Positions 1 through 12,448 of a stretch of 64,000 nucleotides of DNA are shown here, in pieces. This DNA is from Trifolium pratense. Its lineage: Eukaryota; Streptophyta; Magnoliopsida; Fabales; Fabaceae. Both the position numbers and the translations under genes were made by a program. Where the stretch lies: positions 37,696,001-37,760,000 of the forward strand of contig NC_060060.1 in the NCBI RefSeq assembly GCF_020283565.1, written 5' to 3'. The notes under the pieces are model-generated. The model saw nothing but the letters and a program-made list of their open reading frames with translations, searched no databases and had not been told where the DNA came from. Position 1 is the stretch's first letter. Every line of letters begins with the position of its first letter.

Positions 1-246
1 ATTTTTCTTTTCTTTCACCATCGGTATCCGGCTCACTGGCCGCCTAATCTGATTTGGGGATCATTTTTGGTATCAAGTGATTTCAACCCCCTCTCAATCG
101 CAGTTGCGGGGATCGAATCATGGTCTTCCCTACCAAATCGAACGTCAATCACCATTGAATCAATGTTATTACTTGTAAATGTTACCTAAGAAAATTATGA
201 AATTAAGATTACTAATGAGTGTTTTCCATTTTTTTTCTTCTTTCAG
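1..246 (+). other. intron of the IQM gene (partial)
   Basis: Non-coding sequence ending in a pyrimidine-rich tract and the acceptor TTTCAG at 241-246. I see no exon in it. Positions 15-60 (CTGGCC followed by CTAATC) faintly resemble repeat-like sequence at 3650-3710, so an old dispersed repeat may lie in this intron. Confidence 0.6.
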
Positions 247-663
247 AGATGTGCTATAGATGATGATACTCATTCAATTATTGGAAGCAATTCATTTAGT
301 GCAATGAATGAAACACAACAACCAAAGGTTCCTCTAACTCCTAAGGTCAATGTGACTGATAATAACAATGTAACAACAATTCATAAAAAGGATCAAATTG
401 CAGCATTTAATGCAACAAGAAGATTGTCTTGCAAGTGGTCAACTGGTGCTGGTCCACGTATTGGTTGTGTTCGTGACTATCCTGAACACTTGCAATCAAA
501 AGCATTGGAACAAGTTAATTTGTCTCCAAGGCCCACTTCTTCAAGACTCAACAAATTTGGCCCAATTCCATCTCCTAGGCCCAGCCCAAAAGTTAGGATG
601 TCACCTAGGCTTGTGTACATGGGATTACCTAGTCCAAGAAACCCTATTTCAACTGCAAGTTAG
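247..663 (+). CDS. IQM-family calmodulin-binding protein, C-terminal exon (5' part outside window)
   Basis: Last exon of a plant IQM (IQ-motif) protein, a calmodulin-binding family represented by Arabidopsis IQM1-IQM6. The exon opens at the AG of 245-246 and reads in frame as CAIDDDTHSIIGSN, then runs to TAG at 661-663. An internal ATG at 304 is not the true start. The visible part carries the conserved C-terminal block WSTGAGPRIGCVRDYP, followed by LQSKALEQVNLSPR and a Ser/Pro-rich tail with IPSPRPSPKVRMSPR and MGLPSPR. I recognise this block from IQM3/IQM4-like proteins by memory of the family. The IQ motif and central domain lie upstream of the window. Several SP dipeptides in the tail could be proline-directed phosphorylation sites (inference). 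The family is clear; the paralogue is not. Confidence 0.85.
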   Translation, partial: RCAIDDDTHSIIGSNSFSAMNETQQPKVPLTPKVNVTDNNNVTTIHKKDQIAAFNATRRLSCKWSTGAGPRIGCVRDYPEHLQSKALEQVNLSPRPTSSRLNKFGPIPSPRPSPKVRMSPRLVYMGLPSPRNPISTAS

Positions 664-1107
664 AGGAAGCTTTGGAGGAATCTGTGAGCCTTTTTTTAGA
701 CCATGGTCATGGCAATCGTGTGGCGGCGACCAGTGAACAATAACATCTGTGAACTAAGTGATTTCTTTTTTCACCGCAGAACCAAACAACACTAACTGAA
801 ATTCATTTTTTTGTTATTAATTCAAAATTCGTTTATTACTTAATTATTTTAGGAATTTAATTCTGTGTATGTTTCGGTTGGACCTATTAGGTCCTTGGCC
901 CATTTTTGCTTCTTTCTTTTATGGGAAGGCAGGAAAATTCAATTAATTCTTTATACAATTGAGATTATCTTTGTATATTTCTATCGAATTTCAACTAGTA
1001 TCAGTTGCGTTTTTTTTTTTGTTAGAGCTGCATTTTTTTTAATCAATCAAAGAACTAGATATATTAAAAAAGCGACATTCTAAATCGGTGTATTTGCTCA
1101 ATTTAGA
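664..1107. other. 3' flank of the IQM gene
   Basis: AT-rich sequence that presumably holds the IQM 3' UTR. No coding frame is supported. Confidence 0.4.
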
Positions 1108-2060
1108 GGTGATGGTGATTTCAAAAACCAACAGCTTAGATTTCTCTTTGCACAACTCTTCTTTCTCCTTGCACAAGCTCAATGTGTGTCACTGTGTGTC
1201 TTTTTCTCGCTTTTGAGCTTGTAAAATGAGCTGTGATAGAAGAGAAGTGAGTAGTTTCTTAAGTTTGTGAGAGTTTATTTATTTTAGCTGTCATTTTCCC
1301 TTTTACCCTTAGGAATTATGAGGTTATTACATACTATACTCTATTATCAAGTTGTCACAAATTATAAAACATTCTTTTTCACTAGCTTTTTCTGATGTAT
1401 AGCTTAGCTTTTTTTAGAACTTGAAGTGATGTGTGTGCTCCATACTTATTTAGAACTCGGAGTGCATGTGAACTTATTTGCATCTTAAGGGAAACATGCA
1501 GAGATACATAGAAAAAAACTATTACCACATAAAAAAGCTATTAACTTGTGTGTAAAAACAAAATGGAAAAATGCAGAGATACATAGAAAAAAAAGCTATT
1601 AACACATAATAAGCTAAACTTGCAACATCATTATATGTGAATGAGTATACTCGCCAAACTTAAGGATAAGATATGATGATTATTTCAAAAACCAGCAGCT
1701 TAGATTTTTCTTTGCACAACTCTTCTTTCTCCTTGCTCAAGCTCAGTGTGTGTGACTTTTTCTTGCTTTTGAGTTTGTAAAATGAGCTGTGATAGAAGAG
1801 AAGTGAGTAGTTTCTTCTGCCTTAAGTTTGTGAGAGTTAAAGTAAAGTGGAGTATTTACTTTAGCTGTCATTTTCCCTTTTTACCCTTAGGAATTATGAA
1901 GTTATTACATACTATAACCTATTATCAAGTTGTCACAAATCATAAAACATTACTTTACACCAGCTTTTTCTACGTCAAAAAATCTATACGTCAGAAAAAT
2001 TAAGTCTGCTAGTGTAAAATAAGATTTTATAATTCGTGACAACTTGATAATAGATCTCTT
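1108..2060. repeat. diverged direct duplication of ~290 bp with an inverted tail
   Basis: A segment starting near 1111 (TTTCAAAAACCAACAGCTTA) recurs near 1677 (TTTCAAAAACCAGCAGCTTA). The two copies run in parallel for about 270-290 bp, to about 1400 and 1976, and include shared AAAATGAGCTGTGATAGAAG. Copy 2 has extra bases around 1817-1860. The spacer also repeats GCAGAGATACATAGAAAAAA (1498 and 1573). At about 2023-2051 the tail sequence CTATTATCAAGTTGTCACAA (1342 and 1919) returns in inverted orientation. Short ORFs here (for example 1782-2003) are just the repeat. It is probably a decayed transposon or a local duplication; I cannot name a family. Confidence 0.7.
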
Positions 2061-2431
2061 TAATATTTCTTATAAGCGAAATGCATTAAGTGTGCTCCAT
2101 AAAAAAAAAAACTACTATTTTATTTTTTCTTTATTAATAAGTGTGAATTTTTTTATTTATTTTTACTTACGGAAAGAGTATAGTTTTAGAAGTTGAGAAA
2201 TGAAACTGAAAATCTGTATAGTACTACTGTACTCAAAATTCTCCACGCCCTCTGAAAAATGAGAGGGGATCCTCTCTAATAACATTTTCTTCTGGTAGTA
2301 GAATCATGACCATCCAGTTAATTTATGAACAATGACTTATATAATAAAATAATTAAATCAATTGGTGGATCACTCACTGCAGTTGTTTTTGCACGGATCT
2401 GTTTCCCTGAAAAATTACGCGCAAACTCATA

Positions 2432-2441
2432 GTCACGTGAC
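2432..2441. promoter_or_regulatory. palindromic G-box candidate upstream of CK1
   Basis: GTCACGTGAC, a perfect palindrome around the CACGTG core, lies about 610 bp upstream of the CK1 start codon. G-boxes bind plant bZIP and bHLH factors. Its use here is inferred from position only. The next ~400 bp before the ATG are pyrimidine-rich and probably hold the 5' UTR. Confidence 0.35.
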
Positions 2442-3050
2442 TCGGTCCCGCTACAGAGAGCGAAAAGCTATATGTTAGTTAAGTTGAGTTCCCACACACG
2501 CACGCGTAAACAACACGCGTGGACAATCTTAGTTTGTTTCGAACCCTGACAATGGGAAAAAATCAAAAGAACCGACGTGAATAGTTTCATTTAGCGGTTC
2601 GATTCGACCGGTTCCAAAACTACAATAATTCATTCCTAATCACAAGACAGAGAAACACAAAACACCATCATCGCCACCATTATCCAAATCCATTCTCTTT
2701 CTTTTTCACCCAATTCCTTTTCCTTTTCTTTATTATTACTCCTTAATCAATCAATTAATCAATATTATACTTTTCTTAACCTAACCCTGATTTTTTTTTT
2801 ACCAATTAATTAAACACAATTACTCTTTTAATTCCTCCTTATCTTAGATAGATCTACCAACAATTTCTTCATTTCCTTTTCTTATTCTTCCGTTACACTT
2901 TCTTTTCTAATTCTAATCATAATCATCAATTCCAGTTATTATTACAACAACATTTAATATTTCCCATTTTGAATTAAGGCTTGTGATTACTCTACTTAAC
3001 TTAGGGTTCCCAATTTTTATTGATTTTTCCTTATTTGAATTTCAATTTGA

Positions 3051-6000
3051 ATGGAACCTCGTGTTGGGAATAAGTTTCGTTTGGGTAGGAAGATCGGTAG
3101 CGGCTCATTTGGGGAGATCTACTTAGGTTCTTTCTTTGTTTTTTCATCATTTTTTCTCCATAAATTTCATATTTTTATTTCTTTTTCTTTTATTATTATT
3201 TTGTTTCTTTTTGTTGCAGGTACTAATATTCAAACTAACGAAGAGGTTGCAATTAAGCTTGTAAGTTTTGTTTCTTCACTCATTGCTTCAAAGATTGCGA
3301 ATTTCTTTGAAATGGGTTTTAGGGGAGATGATTGTGTATAAAATAATTTATCATATGAAATTTGGGTTTGAGTTGTTTTATGTGGCATTCTTAATTACAC
3401 TGTATACTAGATTTCAAGTATCTTTATTGAGCTTATACATGCTTCCTAATTCTTTGGAGGGTGCTCGACTCAAATGTTTTTTAAGAGGGCAACTGTGGAG
3501 AACATTATGACTGTTTAGAAACCATGCTTTGGTGGTTTGGAGTGTGCTCCTCTCAATCTCCCAGGTTCAAACTTAGAATCCTTCCAGTGCCATTTTCAGT
3601 GTTGGGTCAGTCAATACAGAGCAAAAGTTCTGGCTTTAAATGGTCCCTGCTAGTGGACGGTGGGATCAGTGTCTCTCGGATTAGTTGGTCCTTGGCCAGA
3701 TAGCGAGTCTACAAAAAAAAAACATGCTTTGCATTCAAAAGCTTCCTAGGCAGGAAGCAAAATTGTAATTGCAATGAAATTATAGGGTTGTGTTAGAGGG
3801 AAGGGAATTGTTGGCCAATTTAAAAATTTGTCATTCTGTATCACATAGATGCAATTAACTGTGCAAAGGATAGGTTGTTACCCATAAGTAAATATATTGT
3901 AGATCAAGTGCAATGTTGGAAGAGCTGCACTGCTACACTGTTTCGTGAATGTAGTGCAAAAATAAGCAGGAGTGAAGAAATTTGCTCAAAAGATTAGTGG
4001 AAGGGGGTATAAGCGTGAAACCCGCCGTATTTGTTCAATTGAATTCATTCCACTCACTCTTCAGTAAATTACCGACATTTGCCTCGATTCAAGATTCTGA
4101 TAAATATCTTTGGTTGGGGATTTAATTGGAATTGGAAGAAATGACATACTGTTGACTTAACATAAGTGTATTGGTTTTTTGTGAATTTATTCTTAATTAA
4201 GCACAAGATTATTGATATTTTTACGTGCACTGGAGCTTATTTTTTATTATTTTGGTTCTTTGCTATGCATTTGAATAGGAAAATGTCAAGACTAAGCATC
4301 CTCAGTTGCTATACGAGTCCAAGTTGTACAGAATTCTCCAGGGAGGAAGTAATGACTATCTTCATATTCATTATTTTATCTTTTTGTGTGTTTGCGTGTG
4401 TTTGCTTTCTACAAGGAGCATAGGGACATCCCCTCAAAATATTGTTTTTAATTTATGGTCAATTCTAACTAAAGTTTGATTTTGTCAGCTGGAATTCCAA
4501 ATGTTAGATGGTTTGGAGTGGAGGGAGACTACAATGTTTTAGTGATGGATCTGCTTGGACCTAGTCTTGAAGATCTATTTAACTTTTGTAGTAGAAAGTT
4601 ATCACTCAAGACAGTTCTTATGCTTGCTGATCAGATGGTAGGCCTGGTTGACTCTGCAAACTATATTTTTTGCCTACCCTTTTAGTAATTTTTAGGAACT
4701 CCTCTATTTTTTTCCTTTCAGATCAACCGTGTTGAGTTCATTCATTCAAAATCAATGCTACATCGAGATATCAAGCCAGATAATTTTCTAATGGGATTAG
4801 GAAGGCGTGCGAACCAGGTGATTAATCTTGTTAAAATGCGGATTTTGGATATATTGTATGGTACTTCTAATTTTCTATACATGAAAATTTAATGCACATC
4901 GTTGCATGTAGGTTTATGCTATTGATTTCGGTTTGGCTAAGAAATACAGAGATAGTTCAACCCATCAACACATTCCTTACAGGTAGATTCAGTTGGTGTA
5001 CATTAAATGCGGAACTTATCTTGGTTATTCCTATAGTAAAGCCTTGGTAGCACAGTAAAAGTATCATAGCCTAGTAGGAACCACATTTTTCTAATCGAAG
5101 TTGTAACTTTACAAGTTATCATATCATATATCGCACAGCTGTCATGTGGAAAGAATAAAGATTAGGGAGGATATGCTACAATAGTTTTGTTGAGAATGTA
5201 ATATCAAATAAATATGCATCATCAGACCTTTTAGTGGCAATCATAGAACCAAGTATATGCATACCAGTGATCTTGTTGTTGCCTCTTTCTATGTCGGGTC
5301 ATTCACTCTAGTATATCAAAAATCTGAATGCTAGTCAATGATTCCACTTCCATACACTGTATTCTATATGGAATTTGTGATTTCTGGGCAGCTGCTAAAC
5401 TGGGATTTTGACATGGATCTGAATGCCAGTCTATCTAAATTTGAATTAATTTCAATGGTTTATAGTCTTGCCAATAATAGAACTTAACTTGCTTAACTCC
5501 AGGCAATGTTAGCCTGTTAGGATAATATATTTTGATGCTTCAGATCGAGATACAATTACTATATGACTGTAAACAGTAACTAAACAATAATAACGGGAGG
5601 AAAACTGAAGGATGTGGTGAGATAGAGACATATATTTACTTGCAAGTTTTCTCACACAAATATTTGCTAACCCACCTCAAAAAACATGACTCCAAATATG
5701 ATTGTTAACTTGATCATAAATTCTTGCTAACCCGCCTCAAAAAACATGACTCCTACAATACAATCATATCCCTGGCATGTGATATTAATGCCATTCCGTC
5801 TGCTTAGGCCAGGACTCCCAAGACTCCCAACTCATAATTTGAGAGTAAGGAGACAACACTTCATTATATTAGTGTTGCACAAAAGAATTCTCTGTTGACT
5901 TCGAATCATAGAATATCCTAAATATTCATGATCATAGAATTTTAATGCATGACGTTTCCTGAAACTGTTATTCTTCTCCTATGCCTGCATCTGCTAGCAA

Positions 6001-8409
6001 ATCCTCCCAGTTATAAGGAAGACTTGAATTTTATGCATCTATTGTGACCCTATTCTTCCCAACACCATTCATATTTGTGATCAACTTTTTATTTTGCACT
6101 GATACCATGGTTTGATTTTGTTAAGATATAATTAATTAAACTGATGGGTTGGTGGTGCCTTGGTGGTGGGAATCGTAATATGCATACTGTTGAACACTTC
6201 CTTTCACTTTAGTTTCTGGTTTCTAGAACTATGGTCAGGTTATGATTCTTGTCAGCGATATCATCAGTTCGGCAATGCTTTTTGAAAGTGTACCTGGCTG
6301 CTACTATTTGAAAATCATGTTTTAGGGTGATTTTTCTAATCTATTCAATCATCAACACTGCAGGGAAAATAAAAATTTAACCGGCACCGCAAGATATGCT
6401 AGCATGAATACTCACCTTGGCATTGGTATGTGTTAGTTCATGATCCTTCATTGAACTTATGTTCTGAATGGTTAATTTTTGTTATCTAATATTTGCTTCT
6501 ACTTCTCTGGTGATTGATGCACAGAACAAAGTCGAAGAGATGATTTAGAGTCTCTTGGTTATGTTTTGATGTACTTCCTGAGAGGAAGGTGATTATTACT
6601 GTCTACCTGTACTTTGGTGTCTTCCAGCACTGTGTGCTTTATCTGATTAGTGTTTTCTTTTGTAGTCTTCCCTGGCAGGGACTTAAAGCAGGAACTAAGA
6701 AACAGAAGTATGATAGAATCAGTGAAAAAAAGGTCAATACATCGATTGAAGTAAGTTAGATTGTAATCACTCTTTTTAGTGCTTATGCTGTATACTCCTT
6801 CATGACCTATACTAAGAATTTACTGCTAATTCCAGGCTTTATGTCGGGGTTATCCAACAGAATTTGCATCATACTTCCATTACTGCCGCTCATTAAGGTT
6901 TGATGATAAGCCAGATTACGCTTATCTCAAAAGGATATTTCGCGACCTGTTTATTCGTGAAGGTTTGAAATTGCTATCATATAGAAAGGATAACTTCTTC
7001 CTCATTTCTCACGTTTGTCATTTCTATACTTTCTCTTCCATTTTGCATTTGAGTCTGTATGATCTTTGTTTAAATATGCATATATTATTAAATTGGCATT
7101 TCAACAGGATTCCAGTTTGATTACGTGTTTGACTGGACCATCTTGAAGTATCAGCAATCACAGCTTGCAACACCTCCAACACGGGCCATTGTAAGTGTTA
7201 TTCATTTTCTTCCCCCATTTGTGATTATCATGTCATCTGCGATGGATGGAACTCATAGATGCTCACCTTTGTTTAGGTACCTGGTGCTGGAACCAGTTCT
7301 GCAATGCCACCTGCTGATAGACACGCAGGTACTTTATTTAAGATCTCCCATAAGTGTGTACTAGGTCTTCGTTATTTTCATTTGTATGTTCATTTACCAC
7401 ATTGTAGTTCGGTGAATTTAATTTTGAAGTGGAACCTTAAAGGGGTTGGTCAAGTGTAGTGAGACAAGGTCTTGTACCTAATAAGTTGCAGGTTTGAGCC
7501 TCCTCTCATGTCTTTGGGGTGAGGTAAATGTGATCCATGTATGTGGTTTTTGAGCCCAGAAGCTTTTTGTGCACTGAACTAGGGCACTATCTCCTTGCCC
7601 TAAAATTAAGACCCAAAAAAATTCTGCCTTTGTAGCTTACTGTCAGATGTGATCATTCTACAGAAATTATTAGCTTTATAGCTTACTCCTGTTATTTTAT
7701 CAAGTATTCTTCAACTACCCACTTAAGTAGGTTTTGCAATGACACGTCTCTTCAACTTCTTCACCCAAGTTTAAATGATATCTACTTAGCTTTTTAGCTG
7801 GACAATTTTAATGTTGTCTCTTTCAGGAGCAGAAGAAGGGCAACCCCCCGGTTTGGTTTCGGGGGATTCCTCGAGGCGTAGAATGTCAGGACCCATTTTG
7901 AATACTGTAAGTCTCTCATAACAGAAATTCAGTCATATTCTGCTGGTATTGAGGATTTTAACCGGTCCATTTTTGGGTATTTTTTCTTATTTTTTGGTAT
8001 TTATTTGTTTTATTCTCCTAATTTTCTGGTGTTTAATTTTATGCCTGATTTCATGTGCAACTACATTAGCTATGTTTTTGCAAATGCATTAATTGCCTCA
8101 TCTGTGATCATGCAGCTATCAAGTTCCAATGCCTTGGGTCAGTCAAGTGGATCTAGGCGAGTTGCTGTTTCTAGTAGTCGTGATGCATTTACTGGTGCTG
8201 AGTCAGATATTCGTACACGCACTGCTGAGGCTAGCCCTGGGGCAGCACACAGAATTTTGGGTGGGCAAAGGAGTTCACCAATTGGATCTTCTGATCCCCA
8301 AAGACTATCACGGGCTGGGAGAAATGCTTCTCAAGCCAATAATTATGAAAGTGCCCTTAGGGGCATGGAGGGTTTGCAGTTAGAGAATGATGAGAGGACC
8401 CATTATTAA
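3051..8409 (+). CDS. casein kinase 1 (CK1-like Ser/Thr protein kinase), 14 coding exons, 449 aa
   Basis: Complete gene for a plant CK1 (CKL) kinase. Exons: 3051-3126, 3220-3260, 4279-4348, 4489-4637, 4722-4817, 4912-4982, 6364-6425, 6525-6588, 6666-6750, 6836-6962, 7108-7190, 7277-7328, 7827-7906, 8116-8409. All introns are GT-AG and the frame holds throughout. The protein starts [20 protein letters not shown]. It has the Gly-rich loop (GSGSFGE), VAIK with Lys38, [10 protein letters not shown] (84-93), HRDIKPDN (126-133; Asp128) and DFG (149-151). It also has the CK1-typical SIN-like pattern [20 protein letters not shown] (APE replaced) and the basic TKKQK (220-224). The kinase domain ends near residue 300. 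The remaining ~150 residues are a Ser/Gly/Arg-rich tail with little recognisable structure, as in other plant CK1s. The 1.4-kb intron 4983-6363 is the longest. Confidence in family is very high; the subtype is not assigned. Confidence 0.96.
3531..3720 (+). repeat. short dispersed repeat in CK1 intron 2
   Basis: Contains a B-box-like AGGTTCAAACT (~3563) and GTTCTGGCTTTAAATGGTCC ending in an A-run at about 3712-3722. A related but inverted segment occurs at about 12752-12865. The layout suggests a tRNA-derived or other small retroelement (inference). Confidence 0.4.
7436..7620 (+). repeat. SINE-like insertion in CK1 intron 12
   Basis: GGTTGGTCAAGTGTAGTGAG followed by GCAGGTTTGAGCCTCC resembles a tRNA-like A-box/B-box pair, and the segment ends in an A-rich stretch near 7612-7620. 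This is typical of a small non-autonomous retroelement in a plant intron. No target duplication was identified. Confidence 0.4.
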
Positions 8410-9660
8410 TATCTCACTTTCTCATCTAGTGACTATGAGTTTATAGCCACCACAAAAGCAAAAGTTGCCTTATGTTGTGAAGTTGAGCTGTGAGTAAATT
8501 TAGATCTGAACATGATAATTCAGGTTTGTATTGTTAGCTCGACCCCTCAAAGGAGGGGTCGTGCTTTGCTGTAAAGTTCAGATTTAATTGGCACTTCACT
8601 TCTGGCCGGAACACCAAAGTTTTTAACATATTTTCCTGTGAGTTATTGTATTGAGTTACCAGATGTTTACGGGGTCAAGTGGACCACAAATGTCAAAATT
8701 ATCAAATGTAATTAGCCATTGATATTGTACTCTTGTTGGATAAGATTCCTCCAGTTTCCACGATGCAAGTTTCTGGAAATTATTCTGGAATTAGGAACTT
8801 GGAATGTTTTACCTTGTGTGGTTCCTATCAAGCTGAAATCATATTACTACCTCTCTAGCTTTCTTCTAGTTGCTATCTTTGATAATGAACTTGTCTGACA
8901 ATTAATTAAACTAAATAGATGTGTTAATCACGAATGGAAATGTATTTCACCATGTCTGTCTCTAAATATGAGACCAAGAATTAAGAAAGTGTATTAAACT
9001 TGTTATAAAATTGTGCATTTTTTTTTTGCTTGCCTTTTAAGTTGGAGAATTAATATATTTTTCTAATTATAGTTTGTACTATTTATTGTTAAATTAAAAA
9101 TGTACAATAATTATGAGTATTGTGAGAAAGAAAACATGCAAATGAAATTTGACAGGGTCCTATAAAAAGGGACAAAATTCTTAAGTATTATATTGTCTTC
9201 TTGAATGTGATCCATTGTAGAAGAATGTTTGTCTTCCTTACTTTTGAACTTTATTCTCAGAGGGGGTAAAAGAACCATAGGGGAGGAAGAGAAAAATTCC
9301 GTAGAAACGGTGCGTGCATGTCTAAAGACCATGGATACATTTTATACTTCTGTTAATAGAGAAATGTTAATGTCACAGTCCATTATGTCACACTCCTTAA
9401 TAAAGCATTTCTCTAGTACTATAATCTTCTAGACAATTATGTGGCAATATTGTTTTGGCTGTTTGTTGTTTTGCATCTTCCTGTTGGTATGTTCTGCTTT
9501 GTTAGGTTTTAGACATTGGATTATCTGTGTGGTTTTATGCAGTACTAGCAATTGTGCATTGTAGAGTTACTCCAAACACAAGCGTCAAATCATCATAGTT
9601 TCTATAGGAATGAATCTATGAAGTAGGATAAATAATATATGTTCATAACAGAAAAATAAT
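8410..9660. other. 3' UTR of CK1 and spacer
   Basis: Likely 3' UTR to about 8800, then AT-rich spacer. Short ORFs at 9111-9432 on both strands show no family features. I see no gene. Confidence 0.5.
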
Positions 9661-9745
9661 TGTCCTTGGAGCTCAGTAGGGACATCGCATATATTATGTA
9701 GAGTCGGGGTTCGAACCCCGGACACTCCACTTATTCACATAATTT
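9661..9745 (+). repeat. tRNA-derived SINE fragment
   Basis: GAGCTCAGTAGGGACATCGC (A-box-like) is followed by GGGGTTCGAACCCC (B-box, about 9706-9719) and CACTTATTCACATAATTTAG. The same order occurs in the other SINE copies in this window. It is not a functional tRNA: no acceptor or anticodon arms can be formed. Confidence 0.6.
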
Positions 9746-10966
9746 AGATCCCAACATGTCTAAATAAAAGAGCATCTGTTAAAATATTTGGTGCATAAAT
9801 GAAAAACAAAAGTCCCTATATAATGAAGTCACATCTAATGCATAACAATGAACACGCTAAATTAGAACACAGATAAAATCTTGATAAAGTTGAATCCGCA
9901 ATAAAAATAAGAATTTCAAAGCCATTTACAAGTAGTGGTTTATCATGTAAAATACTTTACCAACATTTTAGTTTCAGATTTTAACATTTTAGTAACTCTG
10001 GAGTGCATGACATGCAAAATTGTAACTCTTATGACTTAATGATCCTTGCTTCTCTTCATTTTTTTTGGCGTGAAGGGACGGTAAAGATACCAATGGTTAG
10101 AAGTGTCGTCAGTGAAAGTCTACAAAGATATCCATTAAACACAAACAAGCAACATAACCAACAAATTGCCTCTTGTTTCCAGTATTAATAGACAGTAACT
10201 CAGTGATGAAATTGATTTTAGAAAACTCTTAGTGAAGTTGGTACATCATCGTTTGCAGCAACAACTTTTGACTCAAGAATAAGGCACAGAAACAGGTATG
10301 TAAGAGGCCAAAGAGTCGACGAGCAGATACTATTTTCCCGGTGGTGGGTGGATAAAAATCGCAAAAAGATACTGCTGATAGATCCGAATTGGATGACAAC
10401 ATTTTCTTTTGACTGGAGAATAAGGCGCATTGGAAGTACCCAGGGAAGAGAGTGAGAGGACACTGTTTTCATTGTGAGTGTAAGTGTAGAAGATGAATGG
10501 TTAAAATCATTAACAAGGGGGTGACAGTGGCTTCAAATACGTGTTTAAAAAGACTGTTTGAGAATGTGACCTTAACATTTCTCTCGTTAATATTGTCTGC
10601 CAAAGGAACATGTTGATATTCTACCTGATGTGTCAAAAAAGTTGAGGGCAGCATATCCGTTTTATGCATTGGTAGTAAAATAAGCTATTGATTTTTCTTT
10701 TTGTGACTTGGCTCCGTGTCACATCCTTACAACCTAAGACAATCTACATTCTAGAATAAAGTTAGCTCCTATAATTCCAGTAAGTACAGTTAATGAACCA
10801 GTTTGAATCTGTCATGTCCTAATAATTCTTAGTGATCTTCTGGGTAATGACCAAAACGCCATTCAAAATCCAATAAAGTTCTCATAATCAACAAAACTGA
10901 CTGGCATGAGTGGCATTGCTTTCATGTACTAAAGTAAAACTTCTAGGAAAAGTGTCTAGAAAATGT
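9746..10966. other. intergenic sequence without recognised gene
   Basis: About 1.2 kb. Two weak minus-strand ORFs (10218-10472, 10469-10669) have no recognisable domain and no clear partner exons. I cannot support a gene here. Confidence 0.4.
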
Positions 10967-10968
10967 TA

Positions 10969-11105
10969 CTCCCTCTAGTCCTGACTTTTTAGGTTCATTC
11001 AATGATTGATGTATTTTGGTCTATGATACAAACTAAATACATCAAACATTCAATAAATCTGGAAAACAAACTCTTTCTTATAACCAGAACTAGAGGGAGA
11101 GGGAG
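10969..11105. mobile_element. Stowaway-type MITE
   Basis: Starts CTCCCTCTAGTCCTGA and ends with the inverted counterpart (ACTAGAGGGAGAGGGAG), flanked by TA at 10967-10968 and 11106-11107. CTCCCTC termini and a TA target duplication are the Stowaway (Tc1/mariner-derived) pattern. One end carries an extra CTCCCT unit. Confidence 0.75.
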
Positions 11106-11691
11106 TAACTATGAGCATCCAAATGTTTCTACTTTCTCCATGAGCTGAGACATATCATTATAATCATGGAGAAAAGTAAAAAGATGTAGTATGTCCTTAT
11201 ATACCTCAAAACTAGAGCCATTCTAGATATAAAGGCTACACCTAAGAAGCCTAAAAAGTTAGTAATCAATTTTCACAAGAAGGAATAAAATAGTGATTAA
11301 TCCAAACATGCAAAGATGATTACTTTCCATTCCATAACTCAACAACCAAAGATGATTACTTATACTCTTTACATAAATCAACTGCATTGAAGACATGAAT
11401 CACAATTTTTCATCCAATATTACAAATTACTACAATCCAAATGATCCTTATGATGGTTAAACTACTACTACTACTTTGCATTGTAGCCATGGACATAAAC
11501 ACTAACCAATAAATAAACAAGCCAAAAACAAATAATAATTATTCATATATATATATATATAATTATGAGACAACCCATGTTGAAATTTCAATTCAGATGG
11601 TGACTCACCACCTAAATTATATTCCCCCAAATTACAAATTAAGGGTTTAATTTTTCAATTTCAAATACAAATTCAAAGCATCTTCTTGATA

Positions 11692-12054
11692 CTACCATCC
11701 ATGAACAACTCTGCTACACCTATCCTTAATCCATTTAAAACTTTTTCTAAAAGAACCTTTGAGTTTACCTTCAACAGAATAAACTTTGTAACTAGCAACT
11801 CTTTTTTTCCTCTGCAATTCAGGATCACTAAAGCTCCAACTTTTTGAGACAGAACCATTTGTTGATTTTCCTTTCTTGAACTTAGCATCGTTATTCATCT
11901 GGGTTTGTGTTGGATGAACAGATGAAGCATAAGATGCACTGTAACAACGTAGATCTTGCATACCATAGACGCTACTAGCTCCATTTCCAGGTGCAGAATA
12001 AGTTTCAATTTGATTCCTTCCATCACCGTACGATTTGGATCTGAAATCTTCCAT
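11692..12054 (-). CDS. DUF3511 domain protein, 120 aa
   Basis: Intronless gene starting at ATG (12052-12054). The C-terminal half carries the plant DUF3511 signature: KSWSFSDPELQRKKRVASYK, then VYSVEGKLKGSFRKSFKWIK and DRCSRVVHGW at the end. Small single-exon plant proteins of this family are typically about 80-130 aa, so the length fits. The N-terminal ~65 residues (MEDFRSKSYGDGR...) are polar and low in structure. The function of DUF3511 is not established; the basic, aromatic C-terminus could bind nucleic acid or membrane, but that is a guess. It lies upstream of DGAT1 in map order with ~3.5 kb of repeats between them, so no functional link is implied. Confidence 0.9.
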   Translation of the reverse strand: MEDFRSKSYGDGRNQIETYSAPGNGASSVYGMQDLRCYSASYASSVHPTQTQMNNDAKFKKGKSTNGSVSKSWSFSDPELQRKKRVASYKVYSVEGKLKGSFRKSFKWIKDRCSRVVHGW

Positions 12055-12448
12055 TGTTGGTTTGTTTGGAGAATCTTGAATTTGTGAGCTGAAGCTGTTT
12101 GTAGAAATGACAGAGTGAGTCTGCCTGGATTGGATTGCAGTTGCAGAGAGAGGCGCTGACTACAATGCTTTTCCCGTCGGTGCTGAATTTATGATTATAT
12201 ACTTCCCTTTAATTCCATTATTTATTACTACTTCGGTTTATTAAGAAAAGTTGACGAGTATTAATTTGTGATGTTTGACTATTATTAAATTATTTTTTTT
12301 GCATTTTGTACAAAAAAAAATAAAAAATTGTGCATAAATTCTCCTTGCCTTCGTTTTTTTTTTGGGAGATTTTGTTTTTTTGACCAAGCGAGATTTTGTT
12401 TTTAAGGATAATAAATTGTTCGAAGTATCTAATTCATAATATAGTTTA

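Noticed and set aside
9700..9725. tRNA gene suggested by GGTTCGAACCCC
   Set aside because: The B-box is good but acceptor, D and anticodon arms cannot be built; it matches the SINE copies elsewhere.
10218..10669. Possible minus-strand gene from two adjacent ORFs
   Set aside because: No recognisable domain, no clear splice pair joining them, and composition like the spacer.
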